From Candidatus Legionella polyplacis (lineage in GTDB: Bacteria > Pseudomonadota > Gammaproteobacteria > Legionellales > Legionellaceae), in NCBI RefSeq assembly GCF_037013735.1, contig NZ_CP135136.1, positions 310,001 through 374,000 on the forward strand: a stretch of 64,000 nt of DNA. The letters are read 5' to 3'. Made by a program: the position numbers and the translations under genes. Position 1 is the stretch's first letter, and each line of letters opens with the position of its first letter. The notes beneath the pieces were generated by a model. The model was given only the letters and a program-made list of their open reading frames with translations. It made no database searches and was not told the DNA's origin. Of the stretch, positions 1 through 13,291 are shown piece after piece.

Positions 1-2
1 AA

Positions 3-1595
3 ATGTTACCTAGAATAGAACTAATGCAAAACAGTTTTTTCCTTGAAGAAAAAAAAAATAATTACAATTTTTTTTGTAAAAAAATTTCTAAAAAATCACC
101 AAAACTTAGTTATGCATTAAAAACAATTACAACATATCCACAAAAAACATCTCCAAAACAATGGATAATAATTTTTAAAAAACGTCTTAAAAATTTAGGA
201 TTTCCAGGAGAATATCCTCTCACCAAGAATAATTATCAATGCTATCAATATTTACTAGCAACATTGGATAAATTAAGACAATATAAATTACTTATTTCAA
301 ATATGAATAAAAATCAAGCAATTACAGCATTAAAAGATTTAATAGAATTTAACTCTTTGCTATTAAACAAATATACTAATATTAAAATATTAAATCCACT
401 TAAAACATCAGGAACCTTTATGAAAGAGATATGGATTAAAAATATGGATACACAATATCATTACAAAATTTTTAATCTCTCTTCGTTTATACCAAATAAC
501 TTAAAAAAAAAAATAATATTCTACAATTATAAAAAATCCTTAAATATAATAAAAAAAAATATAATACGTTTACGAAAAAATAAATCGAATATTATTATTA
601 GTTATTCCAAATACAATAATGCAGGACAATTACAAATTGTAAATTCAATCATTAAAAACCTAAAAAATATCTATCCAATATTTTTAAACACAAATAAACA
701 AAAAAATAATAAGTTAATAAATTTTTCTGAAAATTATCGAATATCATTTAAAAAAAATAATATATTAACAGATGGAATTAACGTATTAAACAATTTTATT
801 CAATGTCCATTTAAAGCACTATCTTTTTATCATTTGAATATAAAAAAACAATTTTATCAATTCTCAGAAGAAATAATTAATAAAGAAAAAGGAATTCTTC
901 TTCATAAAACAATGGAAATACTGTGGAAATACTTAAAAAACCAACATAATTTATTAAAATTTAATAAAAAAACAATAAAATACCTAATAAATTTATCTAT
1001 TAAAAATAGTATCAACCTATTACAAAAAAAATTTTTATTTCTATTAAATCCATTAGTAAAAAAAAATGAAATAACACGATTAAAACAAATAATAAAATTA
1101 TCTCTAAAATGGGAAAAAAAAAGAGAACCTTTTAAAATAAAATATCTAGAAAACAAACATCTTATTCACATAAACAACATTAATTTTTATATCAGAACTG
1201 ATAGAATTGACGAAGATAAAAACAAAAAATTATGGATTATTGATTATAAAAGTAATTTACCAAAAAACTTTCTACATGAAAATACAAACAACATAATAAA
1301 TAACTTACAATTATCATTATTTACCTTGTTAAAAAATAATATTAGTATTATATTATTTCAAAAATTAAAAACTAATTCTTTTTCATACAAAGGAATTAGT
1401 TTTAATAAAAATCTACCAAATTCTTGCAATAATCTAATTATAAAAAATAATTTACACTATTATCAAAAAAAATATTACAATCAAATTGTCAACCTTTTAA
1501 ATAATTTTAATAAAGGACACTATCCACCAAATCCTCATACACCATCTATTTGTAATAAATGTAAATATAAAATTCTTTGTAGAAAAAATATATAA
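3..1595 (+). CDS. PD-(D/E)XK nuclease-family DNA repair protein, C-terminal part (5' end outside window)
   Basis: The reading frame is already open at the window edge, so the first Met seen is probably internal. The C-terminal third looks like a RecB/AddB-type nuclease: a G-x3-H-x3-E element near residue 300, then TDRID (Asp400) and IDYK (Asp414, Lys416) as the metal and catalytic motif. Cys268 together with C517-x2-C520-x5-C526 resembles the four-cysteine iron-sulfur staple of such nucleases. The upstream part matches my memory of the 'probable DNA repair protein' family (TIGR03623) in spacing (W..F...L, GFPG, LD) but is Lys/Asn-rich and diverged. Its role would be DNA end processing. It stands alone, 195 bases before fabF. 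The family assignment is from motifs only; it may be decaying. Confidence 0.68.
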   Translation: MLPRIELMQNSFFLEEKKNNYNFFCKKISKKSPKLSYALKTITTYPQKTSPKQWIIIFKKRLKNLGFPGEYPLTKNNYQCYQYLLATLDKLRQYKLLISNMNKNQAITALKDLIEFNSLLLNKYTNIKILNPLKTSGTFMKEIWIKNMDTQYHYKIFNLSSFIPNNLKKKIIFYNYKKSLNIIKKNIIRLRKNKSNIIISYSKYNNAGQLQIVNSIIKNLKNIYPIFLNTNKQKNNKLINFSENYRISFKKNNILTDGINVLNNFIQCPFKALSFYHLNIKKQFYQFSEEIINKEKGILLHKTMEILWKYLKNQHNLLKFNKKTIKYLINLSIKNSINLLQKKFLFLLNPLVKKNEITRLKQIIKLSLKWEKKREPFKIKYLENKHLIHINNINFYIRTDRIDEDKNKKLWIIDYKSNLPKNFLHENTNNIINNLQLSLFTLLKNNISIILFQKLKTNSFSYKGISFNKNLPNSCNNLIIKNNLHYYQKKYYNQIVNLLNNFNKGHYPPNPHTPSICNKCKYKILCRKNI

Positions 1596-1790
1596 AATAT
1601 TTATTTTACCATTCATATATAAAATTTAATTATGTTTAATTAAAATTAATATCATATATACTTAACTATTCTCACAACGTAAAACCAAAATCTATTGTAA
1701 AATAAAATCAAATATTAATTAACAATCAATCACTGATATGTTTATAAAATAAAATATTTCACTTCAAAACTAATCAAAAATATAATAATA

Positions 1791-3020
1791 ATGAAAAAAA
1801 GAGTAGTTGTAACAGGAATGGAAATAATTTCCTCCATTGGAATTGGAATCGAATCATTTTGGAAATCCGCAATAAAAGGAAAAAGTGGAATAAATCGCAT
1901 TAAAAATTATAATCCAACTCCATATCCAACACAAATTGCTGGAGAAATACAAGATTTACCTATAATAGATATTCCAAAATTCAAAAATAAAAATTATTAC
2001 CCAAAAGTAACTAAATACGCTATTTATTGTACACAACAAGCTATTAAAACATCTAATCTAACTATAAAAGAACTTAATCAAGCAGGAATTTTTATTGGAA
2101 CAAGCTTAGGAGGACTTCCTGAACTTGAATCTGCATATCAAACATTTTATAAAATAAACTGGAAAAAAATACCAGCATTAAGTATATTAAAAGGAATGCC
2201 TAACTCTACCGCAAATCATATAGCTATTTTATTTGATATCAAAGGAATCAACTCTACAACATCTAACGCCTGCATTTCTTCTGCAGAAGCTATAAAAAAT
2301 GCTTATGAACAAATACTTTATGGAAATTTAAACATTGCTATATGCGGAGGATCTGAATCATTACTATGGGAAACCATAATGGCATCATGGTGTAAACTCC
2401 GAATTATGTCTACCCAAAATACCAATCCTAAAAAAGCATGTAAACCATTTGATATTAATCGAGACGGTATGGTTATAGCAGATGGAGCAGGGATACTAAT
2501 ATTAGAAGAGCTAAATCATGCAAAAACAAGAGGAGCAAAAATAATAGCCGAAATCATTGGAATAGGAAGCTCATGCGACGCTTACCATATAACAATACCA
2601 AATTCTAAAGGTCAAGAAAAAGCAATATCTAAAGCAATAAAAAATGCAAAAATCAATATATCTGATATACAATACATTCATGCGCATGGAACAGGAACTA
2701 AATTAAATGATATTATCGAAACACAAACAATAAAAAACATTTTTGGAAACAAAGCTTATGATATACCGATCACTGCACAAAAATCAATGATTGGACATAC
2801 AATTGGTGCATCAGGAGTTATGCAAATTATTGCAATCATCTTAAGTTTAAAAAACAATATTCTACTTCCTACAATAAATTTAAATAATCCCGATCCAAAA
2901 TGTGATCTAGATTATATACCTAACATAATGAGAAAAAAAAATATCCATATAGCATTATCTAATCACTTTGCTTTTGGAGGATCAAATATCGCAATCATAT
3001 TAAAAAAATATTATAATTAA
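1791..3020 (+). CDS. fabF: 3-oxoacyl-ACP synthase II (KAS II)
   Basis: Condensing enzyme of fatty acid elongation: it joins malonyl-ACP to the growing acyl-ACP chain in the cytoplasm. At 409 residues it has the usual family length. The thiolase-fold catalytic set is intact: nucleophile Cys161 in SNACISSAEA, His299 in HAHGTGTKLND, Lys331, His336 in KSMIGHTIGASG, and the C-terminal glycine-rich loop NHFAFGGSN. The N-terminus VVVTGMEIIS is the standard KAS start, so the ATG is secure. FabF rather than FabB is the better fit by the N-terminus and overall length. No acpP or fabG lies beside it in the window, so the usual fab cluster has been broken up. Confidence 0.95.
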   Translation: MKKRVVVTGMEIISSIGIGIESFWKSAIKGKSGINRIKNYNPTPYPTQIAGEIQDLPIIDIPKFKNKNYYPKVTKYAIYCTQQAIKTSNLTIKELNQAGIFIGTSLGGLPELESAYQTFYKINWKKIPALSILKGMPNSTANHIAILFDIKGINSTTSNACISSAEAIKNAYEQILYGNLNIAICGGSESLLWETIMASWCKLRIMSTQNTNPKKACKPFDINRDGMVIADGAGILILEELNHAKTRGAKIIAEIIGIGSSCDAYHITIPNSKGQEKAISKAIKNAKINISDIQYIHAHGTGTKLNDIIETQTIKNIFGNKAYDIPITAQKSMIGHTIGASGVMQIIAIILSLKNNILLPTINLNNPDPKCDLDYIPNIMRKKNIHIALSNHFAFGGSNIAIILKKYYN

Positions 3021-3103
3021 TAAATAATATTGTTAATTAAAATTTAATTTAACAACCAAACAGATAAATAAAAAAATTAACAAATAAAATTTATAAGAAT
3101 ATT

Positions 3104-3131
3104 TTGACTAAACTAATCAATCGATTATAAT
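3104..3131 (+). promoter_or_regulatory. Sigma-70-type promoter for rpsP-trmD-rplS
   Basis: TTGACT (3104-3109), a 16-base spacer, then a perfect TATAAT (3126-3131). Transcription would begin about 7 bases later, giving a leader of about 65 bases before rpsP. A perfect -10 is weak evidence in so AT-rich a genome, but a matching -35 at correct spacing just upstream of a ribosomal operon is convincing. Confidence 0.55.
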
Positions 3132-3204
3132 ATATTACATACCTTATTTATATAAAGTAATATTACAACTTATAATGAAATTATATTTCTAAATAAAAAT
3201 AATT

Positions 3205-3465
3205 ATGCTTATTATACGTCTAAAAAAAACTGGAACTAAAAAGAAATCACTTTATAAAATAATAGTAATAGAAAATAAAAACAAACAAAACGGAAAATAT
3301 ATAGAAAAAATAGGATATTTCAATTCATTAATTAATGATAATGATAAAAAAAGACTCTATATAAATATTGATCGATTAAATTATTGGAAAAATATTGGAG
3401 CAAAACTATCTAAACGAGTATATTCTCTACTAAAAGAAAAACATAGAGTAAATAATACTTCATAA
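3205..3465 (+). CDS. rpsP: 30S ribosomal protein S16
   Basis: Small-subunit protein that helps fold the 5' domain of 16S rRNA. The N-terminus MLIIRLKKTGTKKKSLYKI corresponds to the conserved MVxIRLxRxGxKxxPxY start, followed by the GKYIEKIGYFN block. At 86 residues it is normal in length. It is the first gene of the classic rpsP-rimM-trmD-rplS operon and has a good promoter about 75 bases upstream. rimM, which should follow, is absent: only 118 non-coding bases separate rpsP from trmD. Confidence 0.95.
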   Translation: MLIIRLKKTGTKKKSLYKIIVIENKNKQNGKYIEKIGYFNSLINDNDKKRLYINIDRLNYWKNIGAKLSKRVYSLLKEKHRVNNTS

Positions 3466-3583
3466 GTATACAACTATATATATTTTTTTAAATATCAAAA
3501 TACTATTATTTGCCATAATTAACGGTAATGATAGTAATAATAAAAAATATTTTTTAATATAAACATAATTATAATTTATTCAA

Positions 3584-4279
3584 ATGTTACATTTAGGTGT
3601 TATTACTGTTATTCCGGAAATGTTTGACTCTTTAAAATATGGAATTATAGGTCGATCTATTAAAAAAAAATTAATAAAAATTAATTTTTGGAATCCAAAA
3701 AACTATACAAAAAACTCAAAACGTAGAATAGATGATAGACCATACGGTGGAGGACCAGGAATGGTAATTATGTATGAACCAATTTATCAAGCAATCATAC
3801 AAGCAAAAAAAAATATGCCATCACCACATAAAAGTATATATTTAACTTCTCATGGAAGAAAAATAACACAATCTTACTTATTAAAAAATGTAATAAACAA
3901 TAATCAATCATTAATATTCATATCTGGAAGATATAAGGGTATTGATGAACGAATCATAATAAAACATGTTAACGAAGAATGGTCTATAGGAGACTTTATC
4001 ATAAGCGGAGGTGAATTCGCGGCAATGGTTTTTATAGATGCTATTACGCGACTTATTCCTGGGACCTTAAATAATAAAGATTCTATAACTCAAGATTCCT
4101 TTTCTAATGGATTATTAGATCATCCACATTATACAAGACCTATAAAAATAGATAATCTTAATGTTCCATCAATACTATTAAGTGGAAATCATTCAAAAAT
4201 AAAAAAATGGAGAAAAGAAAAAAGCTTAAAAAACACCATTCTAAAACGTCCAGACTTATTAGAACATAAACTAAAATAA
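3584..4279 (+). CDS. trmD: tRNA (guanine-N1-)-methyltransferase
   Basis: Methylates G37 of tRNAs next to the anticodon using S-adenosylmethionine, preventing +1 frameshifting. SPOUT-family trefoil-knot motifs are present: the N-terminal VITVIPEMF, the YGGGPGMV loop, SGRYKGIDER and the knot segment GDFIISGGEFAAM. At 231 residues it is slightly shorter than E. coli TrmD (255), the loss being at the C-terminus. It sits between rpsP and rplS in their ancestral order and is probably co-transcribed with them. Confidence 0.96.
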   Translation: MLHLGVITVIPEMFDSLKYGIIGRSIKKKLIKINFWNPKNYTKNSKRRIDDRPYGGGPGMVIMYEPIYQAIIQAKKNMPSPHKSIYLTSHGRKITQSYLLKNVINNNQSLIFISGRYKGIDERIIIKHVNEEWSIGDFIISGGEFAAMVFIDAITRLIPGTLNNKDSITQDSFSNGLLDHPHYTRPIKIDNLNVPSILLSGNHSKIKKWRKEKSLKNTILKRPDLLEHKLK

Positions 4280-4365
4280 AACATAATTTTTTTAAAATAT
4301 CAAATATAACAAAATAATATAAATTAACAATTTATATTAAATTATAAAAGGAAATATGCAAAAAC

Positions 4366-4743
4366 ATGAATAATATTCTTAATCAAATAAACTTCAATTT
4401 AACAAAAAACAAAAAAATCCCAAAATTTAATCCTGGAGATACAATAATAGTTCAAATAATAATTAATGAAAACGATAATAGAAAAAGATTACAAAACTTC
4501 GAAGGAATAGTTATTGCAAAAAAAAACAGAGGATTAAACTCTTCTTTTACTATAAGAAAAATTTCTCATAACATAGGAATCGAAAGAGTTTTACCAACAT
4601 ATAGTCCAATTATAAAAAACATTTTAATAAAAAAACAAGGGTTAGTAAAACGAGCAAAACTATACTATTTTCGGTCCCTAAAAGGGAAATCAGCTAAGAT
4701 CAAAGAAAAATCTTCAAAAATTCATAAAAATTACAACAAATAA
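4366..4743 (+). CDS. rplS: 50S ribosomal protein L19
   Basis: Large-subunit protein at the 30S/50S interface. It has the [11 protein letters not shown] beta-barrel start, the block [16 protein letters not shown], and [22 protein letters not shown], the standard L19 core. At 125 residues it is about ten longer than E. coli L19 (115) because of a Lys/Ser-rich C-terminal tail. It is the last gene of the rpsP operon and is followed by a 113-base spacer convergent with atpC. Confidence 0.95.
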   Translation: MNNILNQINFNLTKNKKIPKFNPGDTIIVQIIINENDNRKRLQNFEGIVIAKKNRGLNSSFTIRKISHNIGIERVLPTYSPIIKNILIKKQGLVKRAKLYYFRSLKGKSAKIKEKSSKIHKNYNK

Positions 4744-4856
4744 AAAAAATCATGAAATTATACTCTAATGAGTAATATTATATTTTGAATAACAAATAAT
4801 TAATTCTTACAATAATTATGTGTCCGAAAAATATAAATCATTTTCTATATCAACTG

Positions 4857-5360
4857 CTATTTAATTTTAATAAATTTATCTGATTTATTAAAATTCATTA
4901 TACTTATTCCTATTTTTAAAGCAGACAGTCTTTTAATGTTAAAACAATAATTTAATAAATTAACCATATTTTCATTCCCTCCATATTCATTCTTATTAAT
5001 TTTATAAAAATTAACTATATCCATATTTAAACCTAAACTTTTAATAAATCTTCTATCATTTAATAAATCTTGTGTAAAATACCCAAAACAATGATCTAAA
5101 ATAGTATCAACTAAAATAATAACACGATATGGATGTACTTGAATAAATCCTCTTATAGAATCTAATATATATTCTTTTATATTTCCATTTGAAAAAAACA
5201 ATTTAACTGTACTTTTACTTTTAAGAATAGCCAATAAAGGATGATGTCCTGGCATTATTCCTATATCTCCAAGAACACTATTAACAACAACCATTTTGAC
5301 TATTCCAGAAAAAATCTCTTTTTTAGTACTTATCAAACTAAATCTGATATTTTTTTTCAT
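4857..5360 (-). CDS. atpC: ATP synthase F1 epsilon subunit
   Basis: Epsilon subunit of the rotor stalk. It couples F1 to the c-ring and can inhibit ATP hydrolysis. The N-terminal beta-sandwich is clear: FSGIVKMVVVNSVLGDIGIM followed by PGHHPLLAILK. The C-terminal helical domain is poorly conserved and long, 167 residues in total against about 140 usually, with Asn/Lys-rich sequence before a last helix (NLLNYCFNIKRLSALKI) that may match the normal second helix. It is the last gene of the atp operon, 18 bases after atpD. The extension may change the inhibitory function. Confidence 0.9.
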   Translation of the reverse strand: MKKNIRFSLISTKKEIFSGIVKMVVVNSVLGDIGIMPGHHPLLAILKSKSTVKLFFSNGNIKEYILDSIRGFIQVHPYRVIILVDTILDHCFGYFTQDLLNDRRFIKSLGLNMDIVNFYKINKNEYGGNENMVNLLNYCFNIKRLSALKIGISIMNFNKSDKFIKIK

Positions 5361-5378
5361 AAAAAAACTATAATAAAA

Positions 5379-7648
<2,270 letters not shown>

Positions 7649-7742
7649 AAAACTCTATCTTAACCATGTTAATAATTTCATATAACCCATTTTTATTTTA
7701 ACAATAAACATTTATAAATCCTCATTATAAAAAAACAAATAT

Positions 7743-9308
7743 TTAATTTAAATTTGTTAAATATTCTTTTTTAAATTTTAAAATAATATCTATCATTTTT
7801 GATAATACATTATCCGAATATAAAGTTTCTTTATTTACTTCTTCTATAAACTGTTCATAATTTATTTTCGAATAACTATGCAAACTTTTTTCAAAAATAT
7901 TAATTTTATCTATAGGAATATCATCAAGATATCCTTTGTCTAATGCAATAATAGATATAGCAATTTCAAAAACAGAAACAGGAGAATATTTCTTTTGTTT
8001 TAATAATTCCATCACTCTTTTTCCTCTATCTAATTGCATTAAAGTTATTTTATCCAGATCAGAAGAAAATTGAGAAAAAGCTTCCAATTCATGATATTGA
8101 GCTAAAGATAATCTTACTCTTCCGCTTAATTTTTTAATTATATCAGTTTGAGCAGAACTTCCAACACGAGAAACAGAAAGACCAGAATTTACTGCTGGTC
8201 TTACTCCAGAATTAAATAAATCTGAATCAAGAAATATTTGACCATCTGTTATAGATATTACATTTGTTGGAACAAACGAAGAAACATCACCAGACTGAGT
8301 TTCAATTATAGGAAAAGCTGTTAATGATCCAGTTTTTCCCTTTATCTTTCCCTTTGTCAATTTTTCTACTTCTTCTTCTCTAATTCTTGCAGAACGCTCT
8401 AATAACCTAGAATGAAGATAAAAAATATCACCAGGATAAGCTTCTCTACCAGGAGGTCTTCTTAACAATAATGAAATTTGTCTATAAGCCCATGCTTGTC
8501 TTGTTAAATCATCATATATAATTATGGCATCCTCACCATTTTCCATAAAAAATTCACCCATTGAACAAGCAGAATATGGAGAAATAAATTGTAAAGATGC
8601 TGAATCTGAAGCAGAAGCTACAACAAATATTGTATGCTTCATGGAATCATTTTTTTCTAAAATTTTTATATTTGATATAACTGAAGAAAGTTTTTGACCA
8701 ATGGCTACATAAATACATTTTATTCCAGTATTTTTTTGATTAATAATAATATCCATTGCAATAGTTGTTTTTCCTGTTTGTCTATCACCAATTATCAATT
8801 CTCTTTGTCCTTTTCCAACTGGAGTCATAATATCTATAGATTTCAAACCAGTATGTACAGGTTGAGAAATAGACTTTCTAGAAATTAATTGAGGAGCATC
8901 TCTTTCTACAGGAAGCATTTTATCAAAATGAATTTTTCCTTTTCCATCAATAGGTTTTCCTAATGGATTAACGACACGTCCAAGAAAATTATAACCAACT
9001 GGAATTTCCAAATAATTACCTGTACAACGAACTTTTTGCCCTTCAGATAAATGTAAATATTCACCTAAAACAATAGCATTAACATAAATATCATTAAAAC
9101 CTAAAACCAAACCAAAAATATTATTTTGATAAAAATAAATCATCTCTCCTAAAAATACATCAGAAAGACCACTAATTTCAACTATACCATCCTTTAAACT
9201 AATGATAGTACCCTCATTTCTCATTTCACAAGAAATATCTAACTCTTCTATTCTTTTTCTTAAAACATCACTTATTTCTATTTCACTCAAATTAATGTTT
9301 TTTAACAT
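7743..9308 (-). CDS. atpA: ATP synthase F1 alpha subunit
   Basis: Non-catalytic nucleotide-binding subunit of the F1 head. It carries Walker [14 protein letters not shown], the alpha signature [17 protein letters not shown] and [13 protein letters not shown]. At 521 residues it is slightly longer than E. coli AtpA (513). The start at [20 protein letters not shown] fits the family N-terminus that binds the delta subunit, and AAAGGT lies upstream. It is flanked by atpH and atpG in the standard order. Confidence 0.97.
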   Translation of the reverse strand: MLKNINLSEIEISDVLRKRIEELDISCEMRNEGTIISLKDGIVEISGLSDVFLGEMIYFYQNNIFGLVLGFNDIYVNAIVLGEYLHLSEGQKVRCTGNYLEIPVGYNFLGRVVNPLGKPIDGKGKIHFDKMLPVERDAPQLISRKSISQPVHTGLKSIDIMTPVGKGQRELIIGDRQTGKTTIAMDIIINQKNTGIKCIYVAIGQKLSSVISNIKILEKNDSMKHTIFVVASASDSASLQFISPYSACSMGEFFMENGEDAIIIYDDLTRQAWAYRQISLLLRRPPGREAYPGDIFYLHSRLLERSARIREEEVEKLTKGKIKGKTGSLTAFPIIETQSGDVSSFVPTNVISITDGQIFLDSDLFNSGVRPAVNSGLSVSRVGSSAQTDIIKKLSGRVRLSLAQYHELEAFSQFSSDLDKITLMQLDRGKRVMELLKQKKYSPVSVFEIAISIIALDKGYLDDIPIDKINIFEKSLHSYSKINYEQFIEEVNKETLYSDNVLSKMIDIILKFKKEYLTNLN

Positions 9309-9323
9309 AAATTTTACCTTTTA

Positions 9324-9869
9324 TTATTCAGTTAAATTTACTTTTAACTTTTCCAATTTTCTTTTTATTGAATTATCAATAACAAAATCACCAATAATTA
9401 AAATTACACCTCCTAAAATTGATTTATCTATTAATATCTCCAATTTAATCTCAGAATCTAATTTCTTATTAAGAATATTAATCAATTTTTTCTGATATGA
9501 AATTGACAATTTCAAAAAAGTAATTACATAAACCATAGTTATGTTTTTCATTTCATAATACAAAAAACTAAATTCTCGATAAATTTCAGACAAAAATAAA
9601 AAATGTCCATTACTAATTACAACATCTAAAAATTTTTCTAAAATATTTCTATCTTTAAAATCATCAAACATATCTAACATTAAAAGATTTTTTTGCTGAC
9701 TAACAGTTAAATTATATCTTCTAATCAAACTAACTATTTCTGTATTCAATACAATTTTTGTAAAAAATTTTAAAATATTTAACCAATCAACCATAGTTCT
9801 ATTCTTCATAGAATAAGCAAGAATTATTTCTACATAAATTTTTTTCAAATTTTTATTAAAAGTAATCAT
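9324..9869 (-). CDS. atpH: ATP synthase F1 delta subunit
   Basis: Peripheral-stalk subunit linking the b dimer to the top of F1. Delta subunits are poorly conserved. Here the call rests on length (181 residues), position between atpF and atpA, the N-terminal YVEIILAYSM helix (family AxPYAxALFE) and the C-terminal LDSEIKLEILIDKSILGGVILIIGDFVIDNSIKRKL, which corresponds to the [23 protein letters not shown](G/K)RL block. It starts one base after atpF ends. Confidence 0.92.
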   Translation of the reverse strand: MITFNKNLKKIYVEIILAYSMKNRTMVDWLNILKFFTKIVLNTEIVSLIRRYNLTVSQQKNLLMLDMFDDFKDRNILEKFLDVVISNGHFLFLSEIYREFSFLYYEMKNITMVYVITFLKLSISYQKKLINILNKKLDSEIKLEILIDKSILGGVILIIGDFVIDNSIKRKLEKLKVNLTE

Positions 9870-9870
9870 T

Positions 9871-10347
9871 TTAAATTTCCTTAATTAAAAAATTTAACAG
9901 ATCTTCATGATCTTTTTTATTAACTTCTCTGGATATAATTTTTTCCACAGCTAAAATAACAAAACAACCAAAATTTTTTCTTAATTCATTTTTAACATTT
10001 ATAACTTCTTTATCTAAATATTCCTTTATACCTTTTATATATTGATCTGCTTCGTTTCTAGCATCTTTTTTTGCCTTTTCAATTAAATAAAAAGCTCTTT
10101 CATTAGCCTTACTTATAATAATATTAGACATTTCTTTTGCTTTTTCTAATTCTAAGGTAATTTGGTCCTTCATTAAACTCCACTCTTTCTTATTACTTTC
10201 AGCTTCAGAAAAATCTTTAATTATCTTATTTTTTCTTTCTTCAATAATCTTTTCTAATGGAGGCCAAATAAACTTCGTCATAAACCAAATAAATACAGCA
10301 AAAACAACAATCTGAATAAAAAAAGTTAAATTAATATCCAATTTCAT
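9871..10347 (-). CDS. atpF: ATP synthase Fo b subunit
   Basis: Peripheral stator stalk: one N-terminal membrane helix (about residues 7-27, IQIVVFAVFIWFMTKFIWPP) followed by a long, charged amphipathic helix that dimerises. At 158 residues it matches E. coli b (156). An AGAGGA motif abuts the ATG with no spacing, which is unusual, but the N-terminus (DINLT) is the family start. A 114-base gap to atpE upstream is longer than in most atp operons. Confidence 0.95.
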   Translation of the reverse strand: MKLDINLTFFIQIVVFAVFIWFMTKFIWPPLEKIIEERKNKIIKDFSEAESNKKEWSLMKDQITLELEKAKEMSNIIISKANERAFYLIEKAKKDARNEADQYIKGIKEYLDKEVINVKNELRKNFGCFVILAVEKIISREVNKKDHEDLLNFLIKEI

Positions 10348-10461
10348 TCCTCTTGTTCTATATATAACATTAATGAACTTTCTTATAAAACATTAAAATT
10401 ATTTCGTTAATTTTATAAAAAATAAATAATAAACTATTAATACTCACATTATATTTATTTT

Positions 10462-10758
<297 letters not shown>

Positions 10759-10836
10759 TTATCCTCCAACATATTTAATAATATTATTAAAATATAATAT
10801 CATATCTTCATTACACAAATTTAACAAATTATTTTA

Positions 10837-11664
<828 letters not shown>

Positions 11665-11748
11665 CTAATTCCCCTAATCTAAAATTTACTTTTCGAATTA
11701 AAATAACACATTATTACCAATACCTTTATAAAATTGTTACATATATAT

Positions 11749-12132
11749 TTATATATATATACTATTAAAGTATAAAAACAATCCAATAACCCATAAGATT
11801 AACAATATACATAAAAAAAAAACTAAAAAATTAATTTTTACTAAACAAAAAATTAAAGTAAATATAACAACACTAAATAAAATCTTTAACACCTCTCCAA
11901 AATAAAATTTTTCTAAGGTAAACTTATTGAAATTATTTAAACAATAAAACACAAAAAATAAAAAAGGGAAAATCGTACTTAATCCACTCAACAAAACAGT
12001 TATCATTTCATTTACTGTAAAAATATATTTAAAAATAATAGAAAATATTATTGTACTAATAATTTGAAATATAATAACACACCAAATTAAATAATAATTT
12101 TTTGATCGATCCATATTTAATATATATATCAA
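11749..12132 (-). CDS. atpI: ATP synthase assembly protein AtpI
   Basis: Small membrane protein that aids c-ring assembly and is usually the first gene of atp operons. I see four hydrophobic segments spread over 127 residues and little sequence conservation, as usual for AtpI. The call therefore rests on topology, length and position just before atpB. The internal Met seven codons in (MDRSKNYYLIW) is an equally good start, since the first six residues have no clear ribosome site. The 365-base spacer upstream must hold the operon promoter. Confidence 0.8.
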   Translation of the reverse strand: MIYILNMDRSKNYYLIWCVIIFQIISTIIFSIIFKYIFTVNEMITVLLSGLSTIFPFLFFVFYCLNNFNKFTLEKFYFGEVLKILFSVVIFTLIFCLVKINFLVFFLCILLILWVIGLFLYFNSIYI

Positions 12133-12497
12133 TATTTAAAAAAAAATTAAATTTTATAAAAATAAAAATTTTAATTTTTATTTTTATAAATATATGTGAT
12201 GATAATAACAAACTAAATCTAATTCATCAAAATTAAAATATTTATCTATAAATAAAATTAAAATATTTAAAAATATAAAAATTATATAAAAACATATAAT
12301 TAACATTTTTTAAATCTAAATTTATCTTTTTTAAATTAAATTTAAATAATAATTTATTCATATAAACACTAAATAAAATATAAATATTTTTATTCATCAA
12401 ACTTAATATTCTTCAGTAAAAATAAAAAATAATTACGTTCTATTATTTAATAGTATAATATATTAAAACTTAAATTAGTTAAAAACATTAAATATCA
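12133..12497. other. Gene-free spacer between divergent atpI and rsmI
   Basis: 365 bases of nearly pure A/T with no ORF or RNA that I can recognise. It must contain the promoters of the atp operon (leftward) and rsmI (rightward), but A/T saturation makes single -10 boxes uninformative. The one distinct structure is a perfect inverted repeat listed separately. Confidence 0.6.
12155..12188. repeat. Perfect 16-bp inverted repeat with 2-base loop
   Basis: Arms 12155-12170 and 12173-12188 are exact reverse complements (TATAAAAATAAAAATT) around a TT loop. It lies in the leader side of the atp operon. It could extrude as a cruciform, be an RNA hairpin in the atp leader, or be chance in A/T DNA. Confidence 0.6.
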
Positions 12498-13199
12498 ATG
12501 CCTAATGAAATCGGAAAGCTCTATATAGTTGCAACACCAATAGGAAACCGTGATGATATCAGTTTACGAGCTATAAAAATTCTTAAAAAAGTTAATTATA
12601 TCTTATCAGAAAACACTAAATATTCTTATTATTTCCTTAAATCATTTAATATAATAAAACCATTAATTTCATTTCACATTTTTAACGAAAACAAAATTAG
12701 TGATCATATTATAAATAAATTAAAAAATGGAAAATCATTTGCATTAATCAGTAATGCTGGAACGCCATTAATCAATGATCCAGGATTTCCTTTAGTAAAA
12801 AAAGCACGAAAAGAAAAAATTCCTGTCATACCAATTCCTGGAGCATGTGCCTTAATTGCAGCAATATGTTCTTCTGGAATACCATGTAATACATTTTTCT
12901 TTACTGGATTTTTATCTTCTAATTCTAATAACAGAAAAAAACAAATTGAATATATAAAATATAAAAAAGAAACAACTATCATATATGAAACTAAATACAA
13001 AATCATAGAATCAATAAATAATATAAACGAAATATATGGAATACAATATAAATATGCTATTTTCAAAGAAATAACCAAATCTTTTGAAACTTTCATATTT
13101 GAAACTGGAGATAAAATAAAATCCTGGATTTTATTAAATCAATATAATAAAAAAGGAGAATTTATAATCATTTTACCAAAATATACAATAAAAAATTAA
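12498..13199 (+). CDS. rsmI: 16S rRNA (cytidine-2'-O-)-methyltransferase RsmI
   Basis: Methylates the ribose of C1402 in the 16S rRNA decoding centre. Tetrapyrrole-methylase fold motifs: KLYIVATPIGNRDDISLRA at the N-terminus, SNAGTPLINDPGFPLV, and IPIPGACALIAA with GFL downstream. At 233 residues it is shorter than E. coli RsmI (286). The missing part is the C-terminal small domain, while the SAM-binding and catalytic core is complete. It stands alone, convergent with mnmE. Confidence 0.93.
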   Translation: MPNEIGKLYIVATPIGNRDDISLRAIKILKKVNYILSENTKYSYYFLKSFNIIKPLISFHIFNENKISDHIINKLKNGKSFALISNAGTPLINDPGFPLVKKARKEKIPVIPIPGACALIAAICSSGIPCNTFFFTGFLSSNSNNRKKQIEYIKYKKETTIIYETKYKIIESINNINEIYGIQYKYAIFKEITKSFETFIFETGDKIKSWILLNQYNKKGEFIIILPKYTIKN

Positions 13200-13291
13200 T
13201 AACATAAAATTATATAAAAAATATTTCGTTATAAAAGAATATGTATAAAGAAGTAAATAAAATAATAAATTATTTTCAATAAATGTACATT

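Noticed and set aside
902-1156. Minus-strand frame of 84 codons inside the nuclease gene
   Set aside because: It is an A/T-driven shadow of the real + strand gene with no motif; the + frame has clear catalytic residues.
9202-9495. Plus-strand frame opposite atpA/atpH
   Set aside because: Shadow of two conserved genes on the other strand.
12704-13096. Minus-strand frame of 130 codons opposite rsmI
   Set aside because: Antisense to a well-conserved methyltransferase; no family motif or ribosome site.
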